From: Triticum aestivum
Taxonomy: Eukaryota; Streptophyta; Magnoliopsida; Poales; Poaceae
DNA: 64,000 nt
Assembly: GCF_018294505.1 (NCBI RefSeq)
Contig: NC_057809.1
Location: 504,988,506 to 505,052,505 of the forward strand
Direction: 5' to 3'
Below, piece by piece: positions 11,985-24,259 of this stretch. The number at the start of each line of letters is the position of its first letter. Position 1 is the first letter of the stretch. The notes beneath the pieces were generated by a model, which made no database searches, was not told the origin of the DNA, and was given only the letters and a program-made list of their open reading frames with translations. The translations under genes and the position numbers were made by a program.

Positions 11985-14900
11985 TTATGTCGTGAAGAAA
12001 GACCATAGCGTTTTCCCAATCGATTTGTTTTGCCTCTCTGAATCATCATCATCATCATCATCCTCGTCATCATCTTCGACGCCCCCACGCTCACTTCCTG
12101 ATGGTGTCATGGGCATCGCATCTTCACCTTGTTCACCATCCACAACAATATCACCATACTCCTCACCGGCAGTAGCATGGGCATCAACAGTTTCAGCCTA
12201 ACATCAATGACAGGTTACCAGTTTATTAGCCCAGGTAAACACACATGCACCTGACATAGCGCAGAGTCTCTCTCTCTCTCTCTCTCTCTCTCTTACCTGG
12301 GAGAACTCTTGCAACTGCGATGCACCATCAGCTGATTCAGAAGGCCCCGTCCTCTTGCTATCAGCAGCTTTAGAGGTTCCTTCCGTGTCATCAGCAGTAG
12401 TTTCTACCGTCCGCTTTTTCCCTGTCCTCCCACCTTTCTTTTTCTCCGGTGCAGGAGGAGCTGCTGCCGCCGCATTTGCACTATACCAAGATGCAAAACG
12501 ACAATATTATTCATTTACTAACTCCACGGTTCCAAGGAATGCAAGAGAAGACAACCCAGAGCAGAAATGAAATAGGGAAAGGTCAATTTAACTTACACTG
12601 TAGTGCGTCTCAAATTGTAGCGTTTTTCACCTGGGGCTTGCGTTGACGGGCCGGCTGGCTGCCGCCTCTTGCGACGCTGCCCACCAACTGAAACACTTCC
12701 AGATTGTGCTTCACTAATTTCTTCATCACTGATATCTGGTCCAGCAAGGCGCCTCTTCCGTGTACCACCAACAGTAACTGAATCTTCCTGATCATCATTC
12801 TTTTCATCTAAATTCTCACCAAGAATTACTTTAGCATCTTCAAGCACTGCACGAACCGACTTTGTCTTTTTCACCCCTCTTGGTCTAACCCTCCGTTTTG
12901 GAGGATTTGATGCTTCAGGTTGCAAATCTACTTCAGGGGCAGCCGTTGAGTCCTTTCCATTTTGGTCCACAGAGGCAATTGTTGTGTCAACTGTCATGTC
13001 ATTAGCAGCAGCAAATGGCTGAGTTCCATGAACATCTATACAATTATCTGCGACTCCAACAGAAGACTCGATCTGGATATCATCAGCTATATCAAGCCTT
13101 TCGGATTCTTCATTCCCCCTTGCTCCACTGTCGGAAGGGAGACCCTCAGCATCAAAAGAATTATTTGCTGCCTGATAGACAGGAGTTGGCTCATAATCTG
13201 CTTCACTCGGTGAGGCTTCCTCTAATCTCGCACCAAAAGGAATGTTTATTTCCGCTTCCTGTTCCGATGACTGCTCGGCCTTTGTCCTAGGAGAGAACTT
13301 GAAAAGCCTTGAACACTTCTGCAACAGTGAGAAACGACCGGCTGAATTAACAAGTGTTCCTGTGTCTTGAGCCAAAGCATCAGTGTTCGGGGAACGATCA
13401 TCTCCCTCAACAGCCAAACTTGGGTGGTCAATAGCAGCATCATCCTTGAGAGATAGATCACCAAAGCCCTCAAAAACAGAAACCCCACAGCTTTTGCACA
13501 TCTTGTACTTTTCAAACATGTCAATGAGGTTATTCCTGTCCCTGTTGTATGCTTCTCGACGATCCTTCAGACTCTTGCTGAGTGCATGAAGACTATCAAT
13601 GTCTCTTCTAATGTCTGCCTTGTCAGTTTCCAATTTTCGCTTCTCCTCCACTAGAACTTCTTTTTCCCTCAGCAGCTGTTGTTTCTCCAATGTTATCTTT
13701 TGAATCTTGGACTCATTCAAATCAACAGCATGCTTTAGTTCATTTTCTACAAAATCCCTTTTCTTATTTAACTCATCCTCCTTCTGTTCCAGTTCCTTCT
13801 GTTTAATTGCTAGTTTATTCGCTATCTCCATCTCCAGTTCATGTCGATGGAGCTGCAAATTACGCTGAAGATCAGCACGTTCTCTCTTCAGATATTCATC
13901 AATCTCCTCACGCTGGTGTTTTATATCATCAGCCAAAGCTTTTTCCTTGAGTGCAAGATTATCCTGCTGCTCCTTGTACTTCGCATCCATTTCATCCTGT
14001 GTATCCTTGAATCTCTTCTCTTCATTGTGACGCCACCTTTCTAGATTCGTTTTTTCATTCTTGAGCACCTTTGCCTCCTCTTCTAGCCGAGCTCTTTTTT
14101 CATCAAGCTGCTCCCACTCTTCTTCAAATTTCTGCCGCTGCTTCCTCAAATCTTCAGTTTCTTCCGAGAGGGAATTGCTTCGCATTCTATACTCATCAAT
14201 CTCCTTCTTCAGTTGTGCTGTCAGCATGCTGTGCTCTTGCCTCTCTTCCTCTGTAACTTTCAAATTGTTCTGTTCTTCTAAAATTTGCTTCTTTTCAGCT
14301 TCAATTGTGGCTTTCAGCCTTTCAACATCCGATCTGTACATCTCAGCCTGTTTTCGTTCATGATCTACTTGCAGCTTTTCTTCAGATAACTTATCCTTCT
14401 CAAGTTTCAGTGACTCATCCCACTTCTTCAAAGCTTTCGACTTGGTATCAAGGTCATTCTGCAATTCTTCCAGCTTTTTCTTGCTTTCATTTAACGCTTG
14501 CTCCCTTTTAGATATTTTGTTCTCCCGAGAACTGAGATCTTTTTCCTTCTTTACCAAATCAGCTTCCCTATGTTTCATCTTTTCATCAAAGGATTTCCTC
14601 TCACTCTCCAGCTCTAATTCAAAATCTCGTCTTCTTGCTTCAAGCTTCACCTCATGATCCTCGATAAGCTTCTGAAGCCCCATCTGAAACAGATTTCTCT
14701 GACAATATCAGATCACTGAAAAAGGTGCATGTTACACATAATATTCTGTGTGTCAAATATTCCAAAGAGGATGCTAGGAACATGAACATCTGTAGCTGAC
14801 AAGCATAAGGAATAGAACAGAGTATCTGTATGAAAAGCTCGATGGCTCGAAAGTAATGAGATGAACACAGGATAGTGGCCAATCCGGCCAATTTACACAT

Positions 14901-17695
14901 GACAAGGTGGGCAAGTGAAATAGCACAATGGGTAAAATAATAAGCTAAGCATATCAACCTGTAAAAAGTTACAGAATAACATATACTCCCTCAGTCCGGA
15001 AATACTTGTCTGAAAAATGGATGTATTAGAACTAAAATATGACTAGATACATCCATTGCTCCGACATGTATTTCCGGACGGAAGGAGTATATAGGGGAAA
15101 AGTCCACAGAAAAAACTAGAGAACATAAAATATCAACGGTACTCCCTCCGTAAAGAAATATAAGAGCGTTTAGATCACTACTTTACTAATCTAAACGCTC
15201 TTATATTTCTTTACAGAGGAAGTACATATTTAATATGCCATTAATTTTCCTCAAGGGTAAAATGCTCGAACTGCATAATGACCAAATAAATGTAACAGCA
15301 ACATCGCTTGTACCCATTTATTCATAATGCCACAAATGGAGAGCAGACTGTTCATCGGTGTGTTACTTACTTTTTCTCTTGCACTAGCTTTTTCTTCTCT
15401 CTCAGATAACTTTTTCTCCTTTTTTTCCAAAATCTTGTGCTTTGCGTCAGCATCCTGCAAATGAATAGAAAATAAACAACATATATCTTTTTATTTTACT
15501 ATCAACTCGTCATAACCCAGAATGAGGAGAAAAGAATGCAGGACCCATCACTGGGTTACCTTCTCTTGTGAGCGTAATTCATTTAGCCTTTTGGCAATAT
15601 CATCCTCCTTTGTTTTCAAAATGATTTTAGTTGACTCCACTGTCTTCTTTGCCTCCTCCAATTCTTCCTGTTTTATCTTACAAAGTTTGTCATTCTCATT
15701 TGCTCTCTCCTCTCTGTCATTTACAGATCTCTGCAAATCAACGAGTCTGTTCTGACTTTCTTTAAGCTTTTTCTCCCAGTCTTGCAGAGATTCCTCCTGC
15801 TCCTTGAGTTGCTTCTCTCGGGCCTTCCTCCTGTACGTAACCAAAACAATGAAACACAATACACAATATTATCACCTGCATAGCACAGTATAAAGTAGAG
15901 AAAGAAGACAGAGGAAATTGGCATACTCAGTCTCAAAATATAGCTTCTCCTTCTCCAACCTACGTTGCCGAGCTTCTGCCTCCTCTAAATCTCTGTCAGC
16001 TTGTGACTTCTTACGGTTTGCCTCCGCAAGCTTCGCATCTGCAGCATGAAGCTTCCCCTCGATCTCCAAAGATTTTTCCTCCAAATTAGCCTCAAGAGAA
16101 TGAGCATCAGCTATCTTTTTCTGAGACGTGAACTTAACCTCAGCTATCTCTGATCGAATTTCACGTAGTGCCTTTTCAAGCTGCATATACAGACAAACAA
16201 AAAGTCATAAGGTAAACCAGAAAAAGAAAAATTGGAGTGCTTAATCAGTTTAAAACAGAGAGTAGTGCTTTCAGTAAAAGCAATACTGATGACTACAGTG
16301 GGTGCAGCAGCCTCTAATATTCATACCAACTCATTTTGGCTATTAGAGGATATACTAAAAAGTTAGATTACATAAAGCACACAACTGTAAGTATTGAACA
16401 ACTTCCAAGAATCAAATATCTATGTAAAATGCAGTGCAAAAATAGATGTGCTCATTAGATCTCTGCAACTGGCAGAGTAGCCAGGTCAGAATGGTGCTGA
16501 TAAATGACAAGAACAAAAAATTATGGGATAGAGAACAACATACATCAGCTACACATTGTTTCTCAACACCCAGTGATTTCCGCATGTTTTCTTCTCGCCT
16601 TTCATATTCTGATATAGCATTCAAATGTGCAGCTTGTTCCCGCTTTAAGATCTCCTCCTTTTGTGTCAGCACGTGGGTGACTTCGTCAAATTTGGCTGCC
16701 CACTCTTTTTTCTCAATCAAGAGCAGCCCCATATTGTATTGATATTCATGTAACTGTAAGACATACACATGAAAACACACATGTCAATAACTGTAACTGT
16801 TATGGGAATGAACAAAGTACAAAACAGAAGGTTAAATATCCTGACAGAAAATACTGTGATGAGGAAAAAGGAAATTTCTGAAGCAACATCCAAATTACAC
16901 AAGGTGAGTGAGAAGGAAAATGCAAAAATACGCATAATAATTTTCACCACTGCTTAACTTTTTACCTGTCCATATTATTGGTTTTAGAAGGCAGAAAACA
17001 CTAGCTATAGCCCACAGTTCTTTCCACAAGGAGAACCCAATCATAATGATGACTAGCATTACTGAGAAGTGTTAAATGGTACTATAAGCAGAACCAATGT
17101 AACACTCTGCACTGCTTTGTTGAAAATGGTATAAGCAGACAGTTTTCTGGCTGTCTGGCCAAAACAGCCAGAGAAATGAGTTCTTCCATGGGTCACATGG
17201 AAATCTGATTCTTTAAGAACCAGCAAAGGCCAAAGGGTACAGTTTCGTCGTGCTAACAAGAAATTGTCAAAACCCTATCTTCTGAAAGGATTGCTGGTTT
17301 AAATCGAAAAGTTTGAGGCATGACTGATTTTAATAATGGTGTTATTTTTACTTTTCAAAATCTGACGACATGTGATAAAGAGAATACGTACTATATAGGA
17401 TAATAGTACTGCATAGTTGGCCTTACTTGTGAATCTTATAATTTAAATAATTTGGGACAGAAGTCGAAGCGAGTAAAGAGACATAGCCCGAAACAAGATT
17501 CNNNNNNNNNNNNNNNNNNNNNNNNNNNNNNNNNNNNNNNNNNNNNNNNNNNNNNNNNNNNNNNNNNNNNNNNNNNNNNNNNNNNNNNNNNNNNNNNNNN
17601 NNNNNNNNNNNNNNNNNNNNNNNNNNNNNNNNNNNNNNNNTCCCTGGAGACGGCGTGGACCAGCCGTTCCATCCTTTCCCCTGCGGAGTAAACAT
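11985..17695 (-). CDS. NMCP1: Nuclear matrix constituent protein 1 / CRWN (LITTLE NUCLEI-type) lamina protein
   Basis: Plant lamin-like protein. In the family it lies under the inner nuclear membrane and sets nuclear size, shape and heterochromatin position. Coding exons: 17695 into the gap, 16753-16544, 16180-15927, 15830-15560, 15454-15371, 14683-12597, 12480-12297, 12197-11985. All visible junctions are GT-AG and keep phase. The start MFTPQGKGW is the conserved family N-terminus. About 770 residues of charged coiled coil follow. Then come basic patches ([15 protein letters not shown]), the conserved EKRYNLRR motif and an Asp/Glu run. The C-terminus LWSFFTT is typical of the NMCP1 class. 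Visible exons give about 1,100 residues; with the part hidden by Ns the total should be about 1,150, normal for the family. No stop or frameshift is seen, so the gene looks functional. It is the only host gene in the window. Confidence 0.93.
12267..12293. repeat. (TC)n microsatellite in the last CRWN intron
   Basis: About 13 TC units lie immediately beside the splice donor of the last intron. On the transcribed strand they read as GA repeats. Confidence 0.9.
14986..15087. mobile_element. Stowaway MITE 1 in a CRWN intron
   Basis: This 102-bp element has terminal inverted repeats CTCCCTCAGTCCGGAAATAC and its near-complement at the right end, flanked by TA (14984-14985 and 15088-15089). The CTCCCTC terminus with a TA target duplication is the Stowaway (Tc1/mariner) signature. 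It lies in the 687-bp intron 14684-15370. Confidence 0.9.
15142..15222. mobile_element. Stowaway MITE 2 in the same CRWN intron
   Basis: This 81-bp element is almost wholly an inverted repeat (CTCCCTCCGTAAAGAAATAT and its complement). It is flanked by TA at 15140-15141 and 15223-15224. It could fold into one long hairpin in the pre-mRNA. Confidence 0.9.
17502..17640. other. Assembly gap (139 N)
   Basis: The run of N hides the end of the first CRWN coding exon and its splice donor. To its left the sequence looks intronic; to its right it is coding. Confidence 0.99.
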
Positions 17696-17757
17696 CACGG
17701 CTTCTTGCTCCCAATTCCTTCACGGCGCATCAAAGAAACGAGGCGCCGCTCCCCTAC

Positions 17758-18032
17758 CTGCAGTTCCAGAGGCCAAGAAAGGCACAAAGGTTACCAACCA
17801 AGCTCCCTCCAACAAAACCCTAACCACCAAGAAAACCCGGCAAAGGAAACCCTAATTGCCAAGAAACGCAGAGAATCCCGCCCCCGGAGCCGCGAGAAAG
17901 CCACGCATTAGCAAGCGAGGACGGGCGTCCCCCGCCGAGAAGTCCGAATTTCAAACCCTCGAAATCCCAAGAAACCCCCCAAGAAACAAGCGGCGGAAAG
18001 AAGGTTAACGGATCTGCGAGGAGGGCGCTCAC
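17758..18032 (-). other. Predicted 5' UTR intron of the CRWN gene
   Basis: On the minus strand a donor reading CCG/GTGAGCG lies at 18032 and an acceptor reading CTGCAG at 17758. The 275 bases between are T-rich compared with the GC-rich flanks and contain several TTAGGGTTT-like motifs common in plant leader introns. The downstream leader exon would run from 17757 to the ATG at 17695. No transcript is available to prove it. Confidence 0.55.
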
Positions 18033-18330
18033 CGGGAGGTGCCCGGCGGCCACGGCGCGGCGGCGCGGCGGCGCGGTGGAGGCCGGCTGTGCGGGCGCGC
18101 GAGGGGCCGGGCTGGGCTAGGTCGGGGCTGCTGGTGCTCTGGGGGTTGGGTAGGTGCGTCGTGCGGCTGCGGTCAGATTTGGGAAAGGAGCGGGGAGACG
18201 GGAAGAGAGAAAGAGAAAAGGAGGGGGGAAGAGGCGGGCGGGGGGCTGGATGTAAATTGGCAGGGGGGCCGGGCGTCTGGCTGAAAAGCGGTGCTCGCGA
18301 GGGGAGCGTGTGGTGCGGCAAATGACCACG
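18033..18330 (-). promoter_or_regulatory. GC-rich 5' UTR / core promoter of CRWN
   Basis: The stretch 18040-18290 is very GC-rich. On the coding strand it has a CT-rich tract (18190-18240), as in many grass housekeeping promoters. No TATA box is obvious. The transcription start is placed only roughly, near 18250-18300. Confidence 0.45.
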
Positions 18331-19057
18331 ATGCCCTTTTGCATTTTGTGATGCTTTTTCGATGATGTAATCATGGGGCTCCGACTTGGCCCCCTCCTAT
18401 TGGACAATCATTTGATGACCCAACTAGCATAACAACGGCATCAGTGCTGGCTGACAGTTTGGAACCAGTTTTTGTTGAAAGGAAAAAATAGTGCTGACTA
18501 TAATGGCATGGAGCACCAAACCTTGACCATAGTGTCAAACCATTCTTTGATTAAAGTCGAAGGATATGACTCTCTGATTTTCAGAAGAAGAAAAGGTTGT
18601 ATACGATTTGTAGGGTTTTATTTTGTAGATTTTTTTCTCACATAGCCTATTTTGATATGTATAAATGAAAATTATCTTTTATATGGACTGCTTTATGTGC
18701 AATTTCAAGAAAAAACTAGTGCATCTTTTAAAAAAAGTTGTCTCTTGAAGAACTATGATAGGCACCTGGTTTTTTCAAGACGTTCATGTGGTCTTTTTGA
18801 GGTGCAATTTCACATGTTTTTTTAGCATTTGAAACGGCAGGAGAGACTCCCACTGCTATAGCAATTTCACAATTTCTATTGCGTCTTTGTATGTTTTAAT
18901 ACCTATAGAGTTTAATATGGCACCTTGTTACCAGGTTTTTTCATTCATGTGCATTTTAGTCACGAGGGTCATATGTATATTTCCGTCATTTGAAACATAT
19001 GACCAATCTTTAGTCGTCATCCTCACCTTCAAATTACATGCCTGATATGTGGTTTTA
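18331..19057. other. AT-rich intergenic DNA
   Basis: No coding sequence, RNA gene or repeat structure was recognised here. Confidence 0.5.
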
Positions 19058-19455
19058 GGGCATGTTTGGTTCGTCTCCACCACAATGTGCCTGAGAAAAT
19101 TGAGTGTCTGGATCTGGCCTGGGAAGGTGCTACATTTTTGCGTGGCCAGGCTAGTGTTGTTTGGTTTGTACCATGCCTGGTTAGAGTATTAGAAAATGTC
19201 ACAACATGTTTACCTTCTGCTATTTGGACGGAACCACACATTTGCATGCCAGGAAGTCGTCCAGGCGTCCGGTTATGCTCGCCTGGGCAAGCTAGTGACC
19301 CTATCAGATTTTCAACCAGGCTAATGACATGTTGAGATTCCCCAGGTCAGGCTAGCATCGAATCATTAAGGATATAAACCAAACAAGTTCCACGCATGTC
19401 TCAGGTATGCTCCAGGCTAGACAGATTTTACCCAGGGCTGCAACCAAAAAGGCCC
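19058..19455. mobile_element. Tourist-like (PIF/Harbinger) MITE
   Basis: This 398-bp element has ends GGGCATGTTTGGTT and, inverted, GGGCCTTTTTGGTT. It is flanked by TTA on both sides (19055-19057 and 19456-19458), the Tourist target duplication. The interior carries many short CCAGG/CCTGG motifs in both orientations. Confidence 0.75.
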
Positions 19456-19618
19456 TTAATGTGAGGTAGGATTGGCGCTCACAAACATCACATGCAGTAT
19501 TTAAATGGGGCGGTTGATGCTTGTGCGTGTAGGACTTCATATTTGAGAGTTCGAACCCTCAATACATATTTCTAAGCATGCACTCGAGCACATTAGTGGC
19601 AACTTCATGAGGTCGGAC

Positions 19619-19670
19619 AATCGAGGCATGAGTTTATAAGGTATAATCGAGGCATAAGTTTATAAGGTAT
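19619..19670. repeat. 26-bp tandem duplication
   Basis: Two copies of a 26-bp unit beginning AATCGAGGCAT and differing by one base stand head to tail. Confidence 0.85.
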
Positions 19671-19739
19671 ATGTAGGATGCCAATTTAAAGGCAGACAAC
19701 AAGGCTTGGTAGGAAGAGATGAACTAATAATTATGGTAA

Positions 19740-21762
19740 GGGGTCATACCCGTATATACTGGTTGTGCAGCAGAATGATGCTCATGCCTTTCTCATGCAT
19801 CTCGTAGTTCTTATGGATATCTCTCGCATGTTCACCCTACTAGCAAAAGTGTTGTCAAATATACCAATCCTTGAGCCATGTAGCAACAAAATGCAAAGCA
19901 TAAGTTGCTCCATTCCGCCAGTCAAACAGTGTACCACTTCACCGCTAGTTACATCAGGGTTCAGTCTATCAAAAGAACTATCTTCGACAACGAAGTAACA
20001 AGCAGGGGAGGAGGAAATTAAAGCCTTTGTAAAAAAATAGAGGTCAAACTCTCCTCATTAAATGGAGATGAATAAACTATGCCAAAGCGTTGTATGAAAA
20101 CCATTACAACTCATGGTTTGTTTGGTTATGCTTAACGTGTGGCTTTTGATCGTTGGTCTACACGCCAAGAGATGTGATTTTGGCTTTTCACTTCTGTCTT
20201 ACAACATTCAATAAAAAACCAGAAGGCATAAAAATATGTGTTTTTTATTGTACAAGCCAAAAACCAAAAGCGACGAGTTAAGTCTAGCCAAACAACCCAT
20301 TAACTGGTTTGTTTGTCAATGTAAAGTAATTATTTAGATGTTTTTAGATGGCGTTGCCTATAAATGGGCATGTGGACGTCAATACCACGATTAGATTACT
20401 TTGTTCGTTGATTGCCCCAACATGTTTGCAAAAATACATTGTGGTCTCTTCGCTTCACGTACAAGTTGTTATGCCCGTGCAAAACGACACACTAAATAAT
20501 GTTGTTTGGCATATTCTTGTGTAACCAACTAACAACCATGTGATTTTAGAAGGGGGGGAGGGGGTCACAAAAGAAAGAAACACATGTCCAATCCCCGAGG
20601 TACAAGACAAACAACACATCAGAAAATATGTTAGTTGGGAGAATACATATGAAGTAGCCCACATGTCTAAGTCAGTGGCATGAATGAGGTAGAGTGGAAT
20701 CGAGGATGCCAAGTGATTTACGAAAATCCTCGCTTAACTCTAGCCAGATTTTAGCACTAAATGCAAGGAGACCAAAATTAGATGATCTTGTGTGACAACG
20801 ATAGGGGCTTTGTCATGTTGTATAACATTCTTATTTGTGATCTCTCGACAGTACATGTAGTTTATGCGCCCATGTAAGACGACACACTAAACAATGTTGT
20901 GTCACCACAATCTTAGGTAACCAACTAACTAACTGCCATATGTTTTAGAAACAAGGGTCACAAAAAGAAAGAGATACTTGTCCATTCATGGTACGAGGCG
21001 AAATAAACCAGGGCACGGATCAACGAGATCGGTATAGGCTACAAACCCACCAAGGTGAGGACAGATAGGAAAAAAGAGTAGCTAGTATAGTTACGCAGGA
21101 ACCGGAGCACAATAGGGGCGTTCATAACCGTGTATACTGGTCATGTAGTAAATCAATGTGAGTATCTCCATTTGCAACTATACATTTTGCAATTCTTATG
21201 GATAGCTCCTGAAGGCTCAACACGCTAATGAAAACTATTGTCGAATCCAGATATCCTAGCGAGGGAATACAAAGTAGAAATCGCTCCATCACACCGGCTG
21301 CATAGTATTCTACTTCACCCTTGGTAAACACTAGGTTTTATATTGCCGAGAGAGGTAGCGACACCAACGACGCAGGATGCAAAGATAAAATAGGTGAAAT
21401 GACGAAATGGCCTGCAATAACTTTGTTCGACAAAAGATAGAAAGTGACTGAGGATATGCCTAAGGATTATACAGAAATATCTGCAACTTAAGCAGGTTGA
21501 TGCCATCTATAGACGAACAAGTGGACGACAAGACCAAAGATGAGATGACTTTGTTCGACAATGACCTCAACATGTGTTGTATAATCCCCTGTGATCGCTT
21601 CACGATAAAAGTTGTTTTATGGCCATGTAAGACAAGCCGCTAAACAATGTTGTGTCACACAATTTAGGTAACCAACTAACCGCCGTACTATATAATCTAG
21701 AAACGAAGTCCACAAAAGAAAAGGACACCTGTTCAATCCTGGTACAAGACGAACAAACATGC
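19740..21762. repeat. Diverged repeated module, unknown
   Basis: The segment 19740-19975 is similar to 21116-21345; both contain GTATATACTGGT and TCTTATGGATA. A second block occurs three times, at about 20445-20610, 20846-21010 and 21593-21762. Shared landmarks are ACTAAA(C/T)AATGTTGT, GTAACCAACTAAC and CACAAAAGAAAG. The copies differ at perhaps a quarter of positions. On the minus strand both long copies read as short open stretches (for example 21122-21331), but no family was recognised. It may be a decayed tandem gene or an old unclassified element. Confidence 0.55.
20115..20298. mobile_element. Possible MITE with GGTTTGTTTGG ends
   Basis: The termini GGTTTGTTTGGTTATGCTTAA and, inverted, GGGTTGTTTGGCTAGACTTAA form an imperfect inverted repeat of about 22 bp around 184 bp. 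No clear target duplication is seen, so the class is uncertain. Confidence 0.5.
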
Positions 21763-21869
21763 AAGCCAATTTGTGTTAGTTTTCTCCTGGCAGTCTTCGC
21801 AAAAAAATAGGTTTTCTCCTGGCAGTAAACAATTTTGCAGCACGTTTGTCCGTGATCTTGGCTCACCTA

Positions 21870-22670
21870 ACCAAATCAATCAACAGAAGATACCATGACA
21901 GTTTGAGGGTAGTGCCACCAGCCTAGTCCCAACGAGCGATGACGCAGCACCATATCCAATCCAACTGTCGTGGATGATTCCCTCTCATCAAAGGGGGGAA
22001 AAAACGCCGCGCATGCCATGATGCTTCCCGTTACGCGAGGGCAGCAGCGTAAAAGCACACGGCCGCTGGGGGCGTCGTGGGCGGGACTAATTCCGGCGCG
22101 GGTTTGGAATATGCCCCTACGGCGCCGGTACTAAATGCACCTGTCTCCCGACGACGCCCGTGGCTGACCGGTGGACCGCCAGGTCGCGGCCCCGAAATTA
22201 ATTGGTCACATGCGCGGCGAGGCGGGCGGGCGGCGCGCGCGTCGGGGCTTCTTTTCCTTCCCTCCCATGCTTTCCAGCGTGGTGCGACGAGGCGCCAGCG
22301 CGCCAGCCCAGGGTGCCGTGCTGGGCGGGAATGCCTCTCGGAGGCTGTATGCAGTTTGGCGACGATTGGAATCTCCCGCCCGCTACTCTCCTCCCCTCTG
22401 ATGTCGCCCGCGGCCCCCATCGTTTATTCTTCCGTGCCGGTTGCAGTTTGGGTATCTGTTTTTTTTTGAAGGGCAGTTTGGGTATCTTGAACTGATTTGA
22501 CAAGCACTGGAATCGTGATAACTTCAGGTCTGGCAGCACGGAACATGCAAAGATAGCTCTTCCAACAGCTACGTGGCGGTACTGATGAAAAGTCCCTCGC
22601 GGGAAAAAAAAAGGTGCGATAGCTATTTGTAAGTTGCGTGATTGTTGGTTCCAGGCTACTCAATTCATGG
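21870..22670. other. Intergenic DNA with a GC-rich island
   Basis: The stretch 22050-22400 is GC- and CpG-rich with overlapping open frames on both strands and no recognisable protein. It could be an orphan promoter, a captured gene fragment or simply low-copy DNA. Confidence 0.4.
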
Positions 22671-22804
22671 CATCTCCAACACCAATCCGCAAATTTCCTT
22701 TCGCATCCGTTCACGGACAGAGGGAGACCAGTCCGCGGACACGAATGCGGGAAGACGACTTCCAACGCTAGCCGCATACATCCGGTCAAAAATTTGAACC
22801 AATT
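22671..22804. mobile_element. Left part of an older DNA-transposon-like element
   Basis: It begins CATCTCCAACACCAATCCGC, a type of terminus seen on unclassified Triticeae DNA elements. It ends at the Tat retrotransposon, and the sequence resuming at 36001 appears to be its continuation. Flanks CAATT (22800-22804) and CAATC (35996-36000) differ by one base, as expected for an aged target duplication. Confidence 0.45.
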
Positions 22805-23316
22805 TGTCGTGGTTTTGTCACGGCAGATGTCCTAGAGAAAGGACTTAGTCGTGGAGCCATCGCTACGGGTTAGCTTGAAGGGGTTAAAGCGGACACAAGG
22901 ACGCAAGAGAATTTATACTAGTTCGGCCCCTTCAATGAAGGTAAAAGCCTACTTCTAGTTGTGATGGAATTGATGGGTGTTTCGATGACTAGGGAGCGAA
23001 TAAGCTTCGCCTATGTCTCGAGTCGTTGTCTGTCGTCCTTGAACCGCCGCCGGGTCGTCCCCTTATATACATAGGCGACGCCTGCCGGTTCAGAGAGTCC
23101 CAACACCGGTTCATACTCGTTTCCGGGTTGGTCTCTCCTTGTTCCTAACTCATATTACAAGTATGTGCACAAAACTGATGTACGGCTACAGGTTGTAAAC
23201 CGACTACGGGCCCTGGGCCTTTATCTGCCTCTTTGGGCTTTAACACCTTTGAACTACTGATGGAGTTAATCCGGCCCAGGTAGGCCGGTTTATGCCCAGT
23301 AGTAATATCCCCAACA
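22805..23316 (-). repeat. Tat element 3' LTR (512 bp)
   Basis: It begins TGTCGTGG and ends CCCCAACA. The polypurine tract, read on the minus strand, lies just inside at 23317-23326 (TGGGGCCTAA). The palindrome-like TTATATACATA near 23064 could serve as a TATA box on either strand. Confidence 0.95.
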
Positions 23317-23571
23317 TTAGGCCCCAGATTGATTTGAACAGGTTCATGTCAATCCTTAGCAAAAATCTTCATCTTCAACATCTTCTTGTAGTTGTTGAAC
23401 CGTCGTGACGTCATCTTCTCTGTTTGCTGTAAACCGGCGTGACATCATCTGTCATAAAGAAAACATCCATGATATCTTCTTGTTTAATAGATTCGCAATG
23501 ACCGAGGTGACCGCCCTACTTCCAAAATCTGCGGTCCCTTGATTCCCGCGCCTGACACATGTCCTTTGCCT

Positions 23572-23579
23572 TATAAATA
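23572..23579 (+). promoter_or_regulatory. TATA box of the antisense gene
   Basis: TATAAATA followed by GG is a near-ideal plant TATA box on the strand opposite gag-pol. A CT-rich leader starts about 30 bases downstream (23600-23650), as in ordinary plant genes. The start codon is at 24260, leaving a long leader that may contain an intron. Confidence 0.6.
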
Positions 23580-24259
23580 GGCCCGAAGAGTCATTTCTTT
23601 TCTTCCCTTCGTGCCCTTCCTCTTCGTCTTCCTCGTGTCGCCAGTCTCAGAGCTCCGCCGCCGCCGTCGTCTTCTGCATCACCCTTGGCCGCTGCATCAA
23701 CTTGAACGCGCCAGAAAGCCGCGGCGACCTTCCGCGTTTTCCTCAGCTCTGGTACATCTTCTGTTCTTCTCAATATAGATCTGATCTAGGGCTTCGTGTT
23801 CTTGCGGTGTTCATCACTTGTTCATACTCATGTATTAGCTCCTGGATGCACATATAAACCCTTGCTTTGTGTAGCGGTAACTTTCAGTATCCGCCGCTAG
23901 TTTACTGCCCAAAACCATAGATCTCACATATACTTCTACTCATTGATTCAATATTGTTCTGCTTTGATCTTTGACTATTTTTCTTATTTTCTGAACTTGC
24001 TTCAGATCCAATGCCGTAATAAGATCTTGTGAAACTTGTTTCTGCATACTTAACCATCCGCAATCTTAATTGCTTCAATGTTTAGTTCAGGCGGTTTAAC
24101 CTTATAGAAACCATTAGTCCCCTTGTTGAACCGCCAGATGTAGGTTGCTTCATGAAACTCCGGTTTAGATAGGGTTGTTTCCGGTTTAACATTGTACATA
24201 CCAGTGCATTTTAATCAATGCATTTTTGAACCGAGATCTTTTACCTTGTAGATTCCGTC

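Noticed and set aside
11992..12201. Plus-strand serine-rich open frame
   Set aside because: It is the reverse of the Asp/Glu-coding last exon of NMCP1.
22077..22469. GC-rich open frames on both strands
   Set aside because: No recognisable domain, and overlapping frames are expected in GC-rich DNA.
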